64,000 nucleotides of DNA, taken from assembly GCF_001426375.1 (NCBI RefSeq), contig NZ_LMEO01000004.1, forward strand, positions 1 through 64,000. Reading direction: 5' to 3'. How positions within the stretch are numbered: position 1 is the stretch's first letter; each line of letters opens with the position of its first letter. A program made the translations under genes and the position numbers. This stretch comes from Paenibacillus sp. Root444D2. GTDB lineage: Bacteria > Bacillota > Bacilli > Paenibacillales > NBRC-103111. Positions 1 to 7,444 of the stretch are shown here, piece by piece. The notes under the pieces are model-generated. The model searched no databases. It was not told where the DNA came from and was given only the letters and a program-made list of their open reading frames with translations.

Positions 1-97
1 CAGATTTCGCCATACGCAAGCATCCTAGCTACAAGGGTGGCTTGGTCCCTCCCGTGGTTGGACTTGCACCAACTAGATAATGCGTGCCTCTGGGCAC
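1..97 (-). mobile_element. Group II intron, probable class C, 5' end (cut by window edge)
   Basis: Read on the minus strand from 97 downwards, this stretch has the layout of the 5' part of a bacterial group IIC intron: a GTG start, a short G+C hairpin (GTGCCCAGAGGCACG), a second hairpin of the type GTTGGTGCAAGTCCAAC, and then the GCGTATGGCGAAATCTG block. As I recall it, the Oceanobacillus iheyensis group IIC intron has the same order. The intron starts right after a Rho-independent terminator and its T-run, which is the classical class C insertion site. The reverse transcriptase and the 3' end would lie left of the window, so activity cannot be judged. The exact 5' boundary could shift by a few bases. 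Confidence 0.6.
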
Positions 98-104
98 GCT
101 AAAC

Positions 105-133
105 AAAAAAAAGCAGATTCCATTAGGAACTGC
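105..133 (-). terminator. Rho-independent terminator of the DUF2935 gene; likely intron target
   Basis: On the minus strand GCAGTTCC pairs with GGAATCTGC around a TAAT loop (one bulged T), followed by eight T. It lies about 40 bp after the stop codon of the DUF2935 gene and directly before the group II intron start. Confidence 0.75.
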
Positions 134-174
134 CCTTTTTTAGCGTTTTTCTAAATAGGGATTCATTCGAGGAA

Positions 175-966
175 TTACTTGACCCTAGGTTTAGTGGGAT
201 CACAAGTCTGCGGGGGAACAACTCCGCTTTGAGATAACTTCAATAAATAGTAACACTCTTCGCGATACATATGATCCGGCACGAGAGGGTTAATCCGCGA
301 TAACAGCTCTGCACTTAGCCCAAGCTCCTCGACTTCTTTCAAGAAAGCCATGAATATAGACATTTCCATATTAACATCAGAATGGAACTTCATAATTGAA
401 GGGTAACTAGCTCGCAACGTTCGTAAATAACCTGTAAGTTCTATCGCTTTTAAATAGAACTCATTGAAATTCTTTTCAAATTGCTCGCTTTTCTTGATTA
501 ATCTCTTCTCTACCATATCTAAGTCCGTCGCAATAATTGCCGCATGACCTGCAGCATCAGTCAGCCAAAGCAAATCATGATGCAAAGGAGCATACTTCGG
601 GACCGGCTTACCATCCAGGAGCACGATAAGTATTTTGAAGTACTCCTCAAGCTCATTCAACATATGATTGATAAAAGTAGGGGTTAGCCCAATCTTTATT
701 TGGCCGAGTAAAAGACGATCTAAAAGATTCAGTTTATATTCGCGTAAATTTGCCGTTAAATCGTAAGCTTGTTTGTTTATTTGAGCCAAATTGTTAACTT
801 CATTCATTCGCGCTTGACCAAGAAGTTGATCGTATTGGTTTATGTAAGAATGGGCGATAGCAATATCTTTAAGCTCCACAGGAGCTAGGGCATTATAAAT
901 AAACCTCGCATGATCCCCTAAAATTTGCAGCCAAAATCGATGCTCAAACAACGTTTGTTCCATCAT
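175..966 (-). CDS. DUF2935 family protein (ferritin-like helical bundle)
   Basis: 263-residue, mostly helical soluble protein without signal peptide or membrane segment. It shows the two-lobed pattern of the DUF2935 family: an N-terminal EHRFWLQILGDHARFI helix, a central LHHDLLWLTDAAGHAAII segment near residues 128-145, MKFHSDVNMEMSIFM near 190-204 and DHMYREECYYLL near 230. The regularly spaced His and Glu residues on these helices are what the family is thought to use to bind a metal pair in a four-helix bundle. No enzyme function is established for the family, which is common in spore-forming Firmicutes. The first of two adjacent ATG codons sits 6 nt after AAAGGGG and is taken as the start. 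It is monocistronic and ends in its own terminator. Confidence 0.8.
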   Translation of the reverse strand: MMEQTLFEHRFWLQILGDHARFIYNALAPVELKDIAIAHSYINQYDQLLGQARMNEVNNLAQINKQAYDLTANLREYKLNLLDRLLLGQIKIGLTPTFINHMLNELEEYFKILIVLLDGKPVPKYAPLHHDLLWLTDAAGHAAIIATDLDMVEKRLIKKSEQFEKNFNEFYLKAIELTGYLRTLRASYPSIMKFHSDVNMEMSIFMAFLKEVEELGLSAELLSRINPLVPDHMYREECYYLLKLSQSGVVPPQTCDPTKPRVK

Positions 967-1055
967 CTCGTGCCCCTTTCCCGTTCATACTTTACCTAAT
1001 TGTATGTAACGAGCTAATGATAAAAAACCGATCCCTGCTACTTTTTTAGAGAAAA

Positions 1056-1080
1056 CGAAAAAAGACGCCTTGTGGCGTCA
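1056..1080 (-). terminator. Rho-independent terminator
   Basis: GACGCC-N4-GGCGTC hairpin followed on the minus strand by a T-rich tract. It lies about 140 bp downstream of the EamA transporter gene and is the only terminator visible for it. Confidence 0.6.
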
Positions 1081-1222
1081 TAGTGGCAGCAACTACCTAG
1101 CATATATAGAAGCTTCTCTAGAGTCTCTTCATAGTTAGGAAAGGATTCCTAGAACTCGAATGATTCTACTTCAGCGCGGGCATTAATAACATAACTTCGT
1201 TCTCACATATTCCATTCACTCC

Positions 1223-2173
1223 TTACCCTCTTACACGATCAGCTTTAACCTTTGGCAAAGCCACTTTATATCGACCCAAATATTGCGTCCCGATCACCCC
1301 TGTTAGAATCATCACAGAGCCGATCAAGTGATACATCGTCACTTTTTCCCCAAGAAAGAGGGCCCCCGCAGCTATGGAGACAATGGTTGATAAATTAGTG
1401 AACACGCTCATTTTGGAGGCTTCTATCTTGGACAGGACATAGTTACCTGTCAAAGCCGTCACCAGTGAGGAGAACAAGCCTAGGAAAAGTATCGCCACAA
1501 TAAATGAAGGGTTAGACAGCGGTGAAAGAAAGATCTCAAGTGTCCCCGCGCTAGCATGACTCGAAAGCGAAACAACAAGAAAGGTAGCAAATCCTATACC
1601 GAGCATAAAATAACTGATCTCCGCTGGGCTAAACTGCTTCGAAAGCGAACGAGCCAGAACACTGTATCCAGCAAAAGCCACACAAGTAAGAACCAACAGG
1701 ATGATCCCTGTCATGTTTGACAAATCTAGCGAGCTCCCTTTCATGATGAAAATAAACAGAACGCCGAATACAGAGAGGAAAATCGATAGTTTCTGGAAGA
1801 CGTTTGTTCTTTCCTTCAGAAACAAGGAAGCAAACACCATCGTTACGATCGGCGTGAATGCGTAGAGGATGCCTCCCTCTGCCGAAGAGGTATGAAGCAG
1901 CCCATACGCTTGAAGCGTAAAGAAGCCTAGTGGATATGTCGTGGCCAGCAGAAGCGCTTTGATAATCGGTTTGCCACGGTAATTCAACTTAACCAAGCCA
2001 AATGCAACCGGGATGGAGAAGACTGCGAACGAAACGGTAAAACGAAAGGTTAGCGTATCGAGCGGGTTAGCATGATCAAGAGCTATTTTGGCAAACAAGA
2101 AAGAAAATCCAATGATCACCGCGTTGAGTACGGCAAAAAGATAGGCAAGTTTGATTCCTTTTCGGTTTTTCAT
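1223..2173 (-). CDS. EamA/DMT-superfamily transporter (metabolite or drug exporter)
   Basis: Integral membrane protein of about 316 residues with roughly ten hydrophobic helices arranged as two five-helix EamA repeats, the usual drug/metabolite transporter layout. The first repeat begins LAYLFAVLNAVIIGFSFLFA; the second begins near residue 155 (GIILLVLTCVAFAGYSVLA). Family members export amino acids, metabolites or toxic analogues; the substrate cannot be read from sequence. The ATG at 2173 is preferred over the in-frame GTG four codons upstream because GGGGG lies just before it. The gene is divergent from a MocR-type regulator, and the shared 150-bp promoter region holds repeat and palindrome elements, so regulation by that neighbour is likely (inference). 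Confidence 0.85.
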   Translation of the reverse strand: MKNRKGIKLAYLFAVLNAVIIGFSFLFAKIALDHANPLDTLTFRFTVSFAVFSIPVAFGLVKLNYRGKPIIKALLLATTYPLGFFTLQAYGLLHTSSAEGGILYAFTPIVTMVFASLFLKERTNVFQKLSIFLSVFGVLFIFIMKGSSLDLSNMTGIILLVLTCVAFAGYSVLARSLSKQFSPAEISYFMLGIGFATFLVVSLSSHASAGTLEIFLSPLSNPSFIVAILFLGLFSSLVTALTGNYVLSKIEASKMSVFTNLSTIVSIAAGALFLGEKVTMYHLIGSVMILTGVIGTQYLGRYKVALPKVKADRVRG

Positions 2174-2210
2174 ATTCCCCCACACTTCCTAACGAATTTA
2201 TGGTACTTTA

Positions 2211-2241
2211 TTGGTAATGGTGCCGGCCGGCTGTTGGTAAT
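2211..2241. promoter_or_regulatory. Direct repeat TTGGTAAT x2, candidate MocR operator
   Basis: The octamer TTGGTAAT occurs at 2211-2218 and again at 2234-2241, a 23-bp offset (about two helical turns), with GCCGGCCGGC between. MocR/PdxR regulators typically bind direct repeats in the divergent promoter region, which fits the position between the transporter and its probable regulator. Binding is inferred. Confidence 0.45.
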
Positions 2242-2285
2242 AAGCATAGGACGAATACGGTCGTACTACAATCTATTTACGGACC

Positions 2286-2303
2286 AACTGTACCGGTACA
2301 GTT
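2286..2303. promoter_or_regulatory. Perfect 18-bp palindrome before the MocR gene
   Basis: AACTGTACC-GGTACAGTT is a perfect inverted repeat centred at 2294/2295, 20 bp before the regulator start codon. A 9-bp perfect arm is unlikely by chance, so it is probably a regulator-binding site; the ligand protein is unknown. Confidence 0.45.
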
Positions 2304-2323
2304 AAGGGGCGGGAGAACTATAT

Positions 2324-3664
2324 ATGCATAAATATTCGCTTATTTTCAATGACATCGAACGGCGAATTGAGGATGGACAAATACGATCCGGACAAAAACT
2401 GCCGTCAATAAGGGAGCTGTCCATCACCTATTCTTGCAATAAAAGTACAGTCATACGTGCCTATACCGAGCTTGAGAGCCGCCATCTCATTTACTCTATC
2501 CCCCAAAGCGGGTATTATGCGGTACAGAAGAGAACAGATGGCATCCATTCTACGGAACAAGCGGTCTATGATTTCTCTTCGGGGGCTCCAGACCCTGAGC
2601 TTTTTCCTTATCTCGATTTTAAGCATTGTATAAATAAAGCGATTGATACTTATAAGAACGAACTGTTCGTGTACGGAACTCCGCAAGGATTGCCTTCGTT
2701 ATTGAAGGTGTTGACCAAGCATTTGGCCAACTATCAGGTGTTCGCGAATCCTAACAACATACATATAACATCAGGTGTGCAGCAAGCCTTATCCGTCTTG
2801 GCTTTGATGCCTTTTCCGAATGGAAAACGAGGGGTGTTGCTTGAACAACCGAGTTATTATTTGTTTATAAGACTTTTGGAACTTTATCAAATCCCTACTT
2901 TTGGCATCACAAGAACGGTTAGCGGCATTGATCTAGATGAATTAGAGCGCTTATTCCGTACGGAAGATATTAAGTTCTTCTATACAATGCCCCGCTTCCA
3001 TAATCCTCTCGGTAGTTCTTATTCAGAACAAACGAAGAAAGCAATTGCTAAACTAGCCAAACGCTATAACGTGTACATCGTCGAAGATGATTATCTGGCT
3101 GACTTGGAAAACGATACGAAATCCGACCCCATCTTCGCTTATGCTTCAACCCATGTTGTTTATTTAAAAAGCTACTCTAAAATTTTGTTTCCAGGATTGC
3201 GCGTGGGCGCAGCCGTCCTTCCTACAGACCTCACGCCCACGTTCAGCAACTACAAGAAATTGTCAGACATCGATAGTTCCACACTCTCGCAAGCAGCATT
3301 AGAAATTTATATTCAAAGTGGTATGTTCGAAAGGCGCAAGCGTAAAATCAGAGATTCTTATTCGCGTAGATTGAGGCATCTGAATAAATCCTTGCTTGCA
3401 AACAGTGACAATGCATACCTATCTCCATCTCAGGCAATCTCGGGTGTGTACACTCATATCATCGTCCCAGCTCATCTGCACATCCCAACCCTGTTGGATA
3501 GATTACGAAAGAAGCGTGTTATTCTGCAGGACCTCGAACCTTATTACTTACCTGCATTTAATCCTGAGCATTTGTTAAGCCTTAGCGTAACGCAAGTATC
3601 AGAGGAGCGGATCGAAGCCGGCGTACGGCTTATTGTGGATGAGATCAAGCGGATGCTTGGATGA
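2324..3664 (+). CDS. MocR-family (GntR/aminotransferase fusion) transcriptional regulator
   Basis: 446 residues. Residues 1-70 form a GntR winged helix (GQKLPSIRELSITYSCNKST... then TELESRHLIYSIPQSGYYA). Residues about 90-440 form a fold-type I aminotransferase domain. The likely pyridoxal-phosphate lysine is K286 in SYSKILFPGLRVG, and an EDDYLADLE segment lies upstream. MocR proteins use the PLP domain to sense an amino acid or vitamin B6 compound and control a divergent target, here the EamA transporter. The reading frame is intact and of normal family length. GGGCGGGAG about 8 nt upstream serves as ribosome site. Transcription ends in the bidirectional hairpin at 3714-3748. Confidence 0.88.
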   Translation: MHKYSLIFNDIERRIEDGQIRSGQKLPSIRELSITYSCNKSTVIRAYTELESRHLIYSIPQSGYYAVQKRTDGIHSTEQAVYDFSSGAPDPELFPYLDFKHCINKAIDTYKNELFVYGTPQGLPSLLKVLTKHLANYQVFANPNNIHITSGVQQALSVLALMPFPNGKRGVLLEQPSYYLFIRLLELYQIPTFGITRTVSGIDLDELERLFRTEDIKFFYTMPRFHNPLGSSYSEQTKKAIAKLAKRYNVYIVEDDYLADLENDTKSDPIFAYASTHVVYLKSYSKILFPGLRVGAAVLPTDLTPTFSNYKKLSDIDSSTLSQAALEIYIQSGMFERRKRKIRDSYSRRLRHLNKSLLANSDNAYLSPSQAISGVYTHIIVPAHLHIPTLLDRLRKKRVILQDLEPYYLPAFNPEHLLSLSVTQVSEERIEAGVRLIVDEIKRMLG

Positions 3665-3713
3665 AACGGAGCTCCTTCGCTCCCAGAAGGCAATCAAATA
3701 CCTATTTATTGCA

Positions 3714-3748
3714 AAAGCCCTTCTGATTAATATCATCAGAAGGGCTTT
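3714..3748. terminator. Bidirectional terminator between MocR and TetR genes
   Basis: Perfect 14-bp arms (AAAGCCCTTCTGAT and its complement) around a 7-nt loop, between two convergent genes. The T-tracts are short on both strands. Confidence 0.75.
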
Positions 3749-3762
3749 AATACGCATATATG

Positions 3763-4350
3763 CTAGGAGATTCCGAAAAGAAGCAGATCCCAAACCGATG
3801 CAAATTCCTGGTGAATCGTGTCTGATGACCACTCTTTCGCATGTGCAGGATGATGAAAACGCGAAGTAGCAATAAAAATAGCTTTTGCAGTTACGTTAGA
3901 ATCAACGGATTTAAACTCCTCGGACTTCATTCCTTCATCGATAATTCGGGCAATCTGATCGATTAATTGATTGACATGCGTAGTGATCATTTCAACTGCT
4001 TCTAATGTAACAGCCGCGTACATGGTAAACATTTCGGAATCATTGATTGCATAGGTCCTCTTCGTATGGATCAGGGTTTCAAACCACGAGCGCAAACGTT
4101 CGGCAGCACTACCACCCGACTGGGAGGCAATAGTTTCTAAGGGATCTAAAATAATTTTGTGCAGCCATCTCTCTGTTACCGCCTCTCTTAATGAGGCTTT
4201 ACTTGCAAAATGCCGATAAAGTGTACCATGGCTTACCTGAAGTGCCTTAGCCACATCGACAACGGAAGTTTTGTCAGGTCCATAACGCCGAAGCACCTGT
4301 TCCGCCGCGTCTAGTATGGCTTCCTTCGTTAGTGGAAGATCATTGGACAT
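3763..4350 (-). CDS. TetR/AcrR family transcriptional regulator
   Basis: 195 residues. The N-terminal 55 residues hold a TetR helix-turn-helix (ILDAAEQVLRRYGPDKTSV...VSHGTLYRHFASKASL). The rest is a helical ligand/dimer domain without obvious assignment. The gene lies on the same strand downstream of the flavoprotein gene at 4479-5528, separated by 128 bp that contain a near-perfect 24-bp palindrome (4403-4426). That position suggests autoregulation by this protein. The effector is unknown. The start ATG at 4350 follows AGAGAGGGGGAGCCAAC. Confidence 0.85.
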   Translation of the reverse strand: MSNDLPLTKEAILDAAEQVLRRYGPDKTSVVDVAKALQVSHGTLYRHFASKASLREAVTERWLHKIILDPLETIASQSGGSAAERLRSWFETLIHTKRTYAINDSEMFTMYAAVTLEAVEMITTHVNQLIDQIARIIDEGMKSEEFKSVDSNVTAKAIFIATSRFHHPAHAKEWSSDTIHQEFASVWDLLLFGIS

Positions 4351-4402
4351 GTTGGCTCCCCCTCTCTATTAAGCTCCATAATAGCACAATAAGTATCAAA
4401 AA

Positions 4403-4426
4403 CAAAATGACAATATTGTTATTTTG
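4403..4426. promoter_or_regulatory. 24-bp palindrome, candidate TetR operator
   Basis: The left arm CAAAATGACAAT and right arm ATTGTTATTTTG are complementary except at one pair, centred at 4414/4415 and about 53 bp upstream of the TetR start codon. Size and symmetry are typical of TetR-family operators. Confidence 0.6.
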
Positions 4427-4478
4427 TATTATGTTTTACTCTTTGTATGGTTTTTTCATACAGGGGGGTTTTTAGTTT

Positions 4479-5528
4479 CTAGGTCATCATTCGTTTGACT
4501 AAATCTCGATTGCGCTTTTTAAAAACTTCATTATGCGAAGACACCATGGCAGCCTTATTAGCATCCGGTTGGATGTATTGCTTTGCTTTATTTACTGCGT
4601 TTGCAGCGTCTTGGAAAGCACCGGCTATTAAATGCAGCTTCCCATCGTGGTGTAAAATATCTCCGGCCGCATAAATTCCATCTACCGAAGATTCGCTAGC
4701 CGCATTACCAGCAATGTAATAGTTATCTGCGATCGCAAGCTTTACTTCACTATTATTAAGTAGTGTTGTATCACGTTCATAACCATGATTAATAATCACT
4801 TCATCAATGGGCAAATACGATACCTCACCTGTTTCATGGTTGGTAAGTTCGACACGTTCAATGACTTCATGATTACTGCTAGCAACCAGTTTGGTTATGG
4901 ACGTATGGAAGAAACAAACAACGGAGCTCTCCATGAGCTGCTTTACTTGTGCTTCGTGGCCTGTTAAAGCCTCTTTTCGATAGGTTAAATAAACGTTCTT
5001 GGCGATAGGCTCCAATTCATTTGCCCAATCAATGGCAGAATTGCCTCCACCAGAAATGATCACCGTTTTGTTTCTAAAATGCTGCAAAGACTTCACGGTA
5101 TAGTTCAAATTCGACACTTCATATCTCTCTGCGCCTTCGATCTCCAGCCTTTGCGGATTCAATATTCCCCCTCCAACAGCAACGATAACTGTTTTCGAGT
5201 AATGCTTTTGACCAGAAGCAGCTTGTAAGATAAAAATCCCCTCTTCATTACGTGTGATCGACTCTACCTTTTCATTCAACACAACTTCTGGATGAAACGT
5301 TAGTCCTTGCTCTACAAGATTTTCAATAAGCTTCGCTCCTGGAATTGGCGTGTGTCCTCCAACATCCCAAATCATTTTCTCCGGATAAATATGTATTTTT
5401 CCACCTAGTTGGGTTTGATACTCAATAAGCTTGGTCTTCATTTCTCTAAGTCCACTATAAAAAGCGGAGTAAAGCCCTGCTGGCCCTCCTCCAATGACAG
5501 TCACATCATACAATTCCTGTTCTTGCAT
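4479..5528 (-). CDS. NAD(P)/FAD-dependent oxidoreductase, ferredoxin-NADP reductase-2 type (YcgT/YumC/IruO-like)
   Basis: 349 residues with thioredoxin-reductase-like architecture but no CxxC redox pair. The N-terminal FAD motif is VIGGGPAGLYSAFYSG and a second nucleotide motif, VIISGGGNSAID, lies near residue 157. The C-terminal FAD contact is GIYAAGDI. This is the pattern of Bacillus YumC/YcgT ferredoxin-NADP reductase and the staphylococcal siderophore reductase IruO. Its position divergent from a hydroxamate-siderophore importer, with Fur-like boxes between, suggests it reduces imported Fe(III)-siderophore to release iron (inference from context). Electron donor NADPH is a family expectation. 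The frame is complete, with ATG at 5528 after AAGGAGTGATCGTGAA. Confidence 0.8.
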   Translation of the reverse strand: MQEQELYDVTVIGGGPAGLYSAFYSGLREMKTKLIEYQTQLGGKIHIYPEKMIWDVGGHTPIPGAKLIENLVEQGLTFHPEVVLNEKVESITRNEEGIFILQAASGQKHYSKTVIVAVGGGILNPQRLEIEGAERYEVSNLNYTVKSLQHFRNKTVIISGGGNSAIDWANELEPIAKNVYLTYRKEALTGHEAQVKQLMESSVVCFFHTSITKLVASSNHEVIERVELTNHETGEVSYLPIDEVIINHGYERDTTLLNNSEVKLAIADNYYIAGNAASESSVDGIYAAGDILHHDGKLHLIAGAFQDAANAVNKAKQYIQPDANKAAMVSSHNEVFKKRNRDLVKRMMT

Positions 5529-5560
5529 TTCACGATCACTCCTTGGTTATGAAGCGTAAA

Positions 5561-5575
5561 TGATTATCATTCTCA
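5561..5575 (-). promoter_or_regulatory. Fur-like box before the reductase gene
   Basis: TGATTATCATTCTCA (reverse TGAGAATGATAATCA) matches the 7-1-7 Fur consensus TGATAATNATTATCA at most positions and lies 33 bp before the reductase start codon. Confidence 0.6.
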
Positions 5576-5620
5576 ATTAAATATACGTCTATTCTTCTCA
5601 TTTGACAACAAAAAAAGGTA

Positions 5621-5649
5621 TTGACAAATAAAATTGTTCGCTTTATTGT
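5621..5649 (+). promoter_or_regulatory. SigmaA-type promoter of the fhu operon
   Basis: -35 TTGACA (5621-5626), a 17-bp spacer and -10 TATTGT (5644-5649) point towards fhuC. The Fur box begins 17 bp after the -10 hexamer, so bound repressor would cover the start region. Confidence 0.7.
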
Positions 5650-5666
5650 GTGTATTGTAGTGAAAT

Positions 5667-5681
5667 TGATAATCATTATCA
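5667..5681 (+). promoter_or_regulatory. Perfect 7-1-7 Fur box of the fhu operon
   Basis: TGATAATCATTATCA is a perfect 7-1-7 inverted repeat identical to the Bacillus Fur consensus core. It is placed between the promoter and the start of fhuC, so iron-dependent repression of the operon is strongly indicated. Confidence 0.88.
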
Positions 5682-5724
5682 GTGATTGGATGGTACGTAT
5701 TTTAAAATAAATGGAGGTTATCTC

Positions 5725-6570
5725 ATGGTTCGCCTGTATACAGATCAGCTAAACATTGGTTATGGTGAACGTTTAATTGTTAAAAATCTCAGTGTAGAGA
5801 TTCCAGACAAGCAAATCACCACCATTATCGGAGCGAATGGCTGTGGAAAGTCTACCCTATTGAAAGCAGCCACGCGGATTATTTCCCATCAATCGGGTTC
5901 AATCGTTCTAGATGGCGAACATATTGCCAAAGAACATACAAAGATACTCGCTAGAAAAATGGCGATTCTTCCACAAGCGCCCGAAAGTGCAAGTGGTTTA
6001 ACCGTCGGTGAGTTAGTCTCCTATGGTCGCTTTCCTTATCAAACGGGCTTTGGGCGCTTATCGAAAAGGGACTATGAAGTGATCGACTGGGCGCTTGAAG
6101 TTACAGGTACCCTCGACTTTAAGTTCCGTCCTGTAGATGCACTATCCGGAGGACAACGCCAACGCGTTTGGATTGCCATGGCGCTTGCGCAAGAAACGGA
6201 GATTATCTTCCTTGACGAACCTACCACCTATTTAGATTTGGCACATCAATTAGAGGTTCTAGAGCTTTTGCAAAAACTAAATAAGGAACAGGAACGTACG
6301 ATTGTCATGGTCCTACATGATTTAAATCAAGCGGCTCGTTTTGCCGATTATATCATCGCTCTTAAAGATGGTGAAATCGTGAAAGCTGGCACTTGCGAAG
6401 AAGTGATGAATCATGAAGTGCTCAAGAAAGTTTTTCACATTGATGCTGAAATCGGGCGAGACCCTCGAACAAATAAACCCATGTGCGTCACCTACAATTT
6501 ATTAAAGGGAGATAACCAAAATGAACAAACGACTCATTCCGTTCCTGCTCTTCATCTCATTAGCTCTTAG
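5725..6570 (+). CDS. fhuC: Iron-hydroxamate ABC transporter ATP-binding protein
   Basis: 281 residues, FecE/FhuC-type ATPase. Walker A GANGCGKST, Q-loop region AILPQAPESA, signature LSGGQRQRVWIAMA, Walker B EIIFLDEPTTYLDLAHQ and switch His in MVLHDLNQA are all present. It energises siderophore uptake at the inner face of the membrane with FhuB/FhuG. The ATG at 5725 is chosen over 5686 because GGAGG lies 8 nt upstream; the earlier ATG also lies within a few bases of the Fur box. The 3' end overlaps the start of fhuD by 50 bp in another frame. The gene is first in the operon fhuC-fhuD-fhuB-fhuG, unlike the divergent fhuD/fhuBGC arrangement of B. subtilis. Confidence 0.9.
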   Translation: MVRLYTDQLNIGYGERLIVKNLSVEIPDKQITTIIGANGCGKSTLLKAATRIISHQSGSIVLDGEHIAKEHTKILARKMAILPQAPESASGLTVGELVSYGRFPYQTGFGRLSKRDYEVIDWALEVTGTLDFKFRPVDALSGGQRQRVWIAMALAQETEIIFLDEPTTYLDLAHQLEVLELLQKLNKEQERTIVMVLHDLNQAARFADYIIALKDGEIVKAGTCEEVMNHEVLKKVFHIDAEIGRDPRTNKPMCVTYNLLKGDNQNEQTTHSVPALHLISS

Positions 6571-7444
6571 TGCTTGCAGCAGCCAAACAACCCAAACAGA
6601 GAAAAACGCAGCGAAAGCTGAAAACAAACCAACAACCATCACCTACCAATCTGAAAATGGACCTGTCGAAGTTCCGGCCAATCCTCAACGCGTCGTTGTC
6701 CTTTCATCTTTTGCTGGAAATGTAATGGCTCTAAAAGTCAATCTTGTTGGTGTCGATTCTTGGTCTAAAATGAACCCGCGCTTCGAAACAACACTAAAAA
6801 CTGCGCAAGAAGTATCCGATGAAAGTCTAGAAAAACTGATTGAATTAAAACCGGATTTAATCATTGGTCTATCCAGTGTTAAAAACGTAGATAAATTAAA
6901 GCAAATTGCTCCTACAGTAACGTATACATACGGAAAGGTAGATTATTTAGCTCAGCACTTAGAAATTGGCAAACTTTTAAATAAAGAAAAAGAAGCGCAA
7001 GCTTGGATTACTGACTTTAAAAAACGGGCGCAGAAAGCCGGAGAAGACATTAAAGCGAAGATTGGAGCGGACAAAACGATTTCTGTTGTTGAAAATTTCG
7101 ACAAACAGCTTTACGTCTTCGGAAATAACTGGGGTCGCGGCACCGAAATTCTTTACCAAGAAATGAAGCTAGAAATGCCTAAAAAAGTCAAAGAAATGGC
7201 TTTAAAAGCCGGTTATTATGCCTTGTCTTTGGAAGTTCTTCCGGAGTATGCAGGTGACTATGTTATCTTCAGCAAAAACCCAGACACTGATAATTCGTTC
7301 CAACAAACCGATACCTACAAAAACATTCCAGCCGTTAAAAACAAACAAGTATTTGAAGTCAATGCAAAAGAGTTCTACTTCAATGATCCACAGACATTAG
7401 AATACCAACTCGATTTCTTTGTTAAAAACTTAGGTAGTAAATGA
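6521..7444 (+). CDS. fhuD: Iron-hydroxamate siderophore-binding lipoprotein (FhuD/YxeB-like)
   Basis: 307 residues. The signal peptide ends in lipobox LSAC with Cys19 as the lipid anchor, followed by a charged linker. The periplasmic-binding-protein fold starts at about residue 45 (VEVPANPQRVVVLSS). The features NNWGRGTEILYQ, YAGDYVIFS and YFNDPQTLEYQ resemble the ligand-contact regions of staphylococcal FhuD2 and Bacillus YxeB, which bind ferric hydroxamates such as ferrioxamine. It captures Fe(III)-siderophore outside the cell and delivers it to FhuB/FhuG. AAAGGGAG upstream gives a good ribosome site although it lies within the end of fhuC. The stop codon overlaps the fhuB start (ATGA). Confidence 0.86.
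   Translation: MNKRLIPFLLFISLALSACSSQTTQTEKNAAKAENKPTTITYQSENGPVEVPANPQRVVVLSSFAGNVMALKVNLVGVDSWSKMNPRFETTLKTAQEVSDESLEKLIELKPDLIIGLSSVKNVDKLKQIAPTVTYTYGKVDYLAQHLEIGKLLNKEKEAQAWITDFKKRAQKAGEDIKAKIGADKTISVVENFDKQLYVFGNNWGRGTEILYQEMKLEMPKKVKEMALKAGYYALSLEVLPEYAGDYVIFSKNPDTDNSFQQTDTYKNIPAVKNKQVFEVNAKEFYFNDPQTLEYQLDFFVKNLGSK

Noticed and set aside
1081..1222. Non-coding RNA or tRNA downstream of the EamA gene
   Set aside because: No cloverleaf, T-loop or other RNA signature; only short imperfect repeats.
4445..4463. TGTATG/CATACA hairpin as terminator of the reductase gene
   Set aside because: No T-run follows on the minus strand; stem is only 6 bp.
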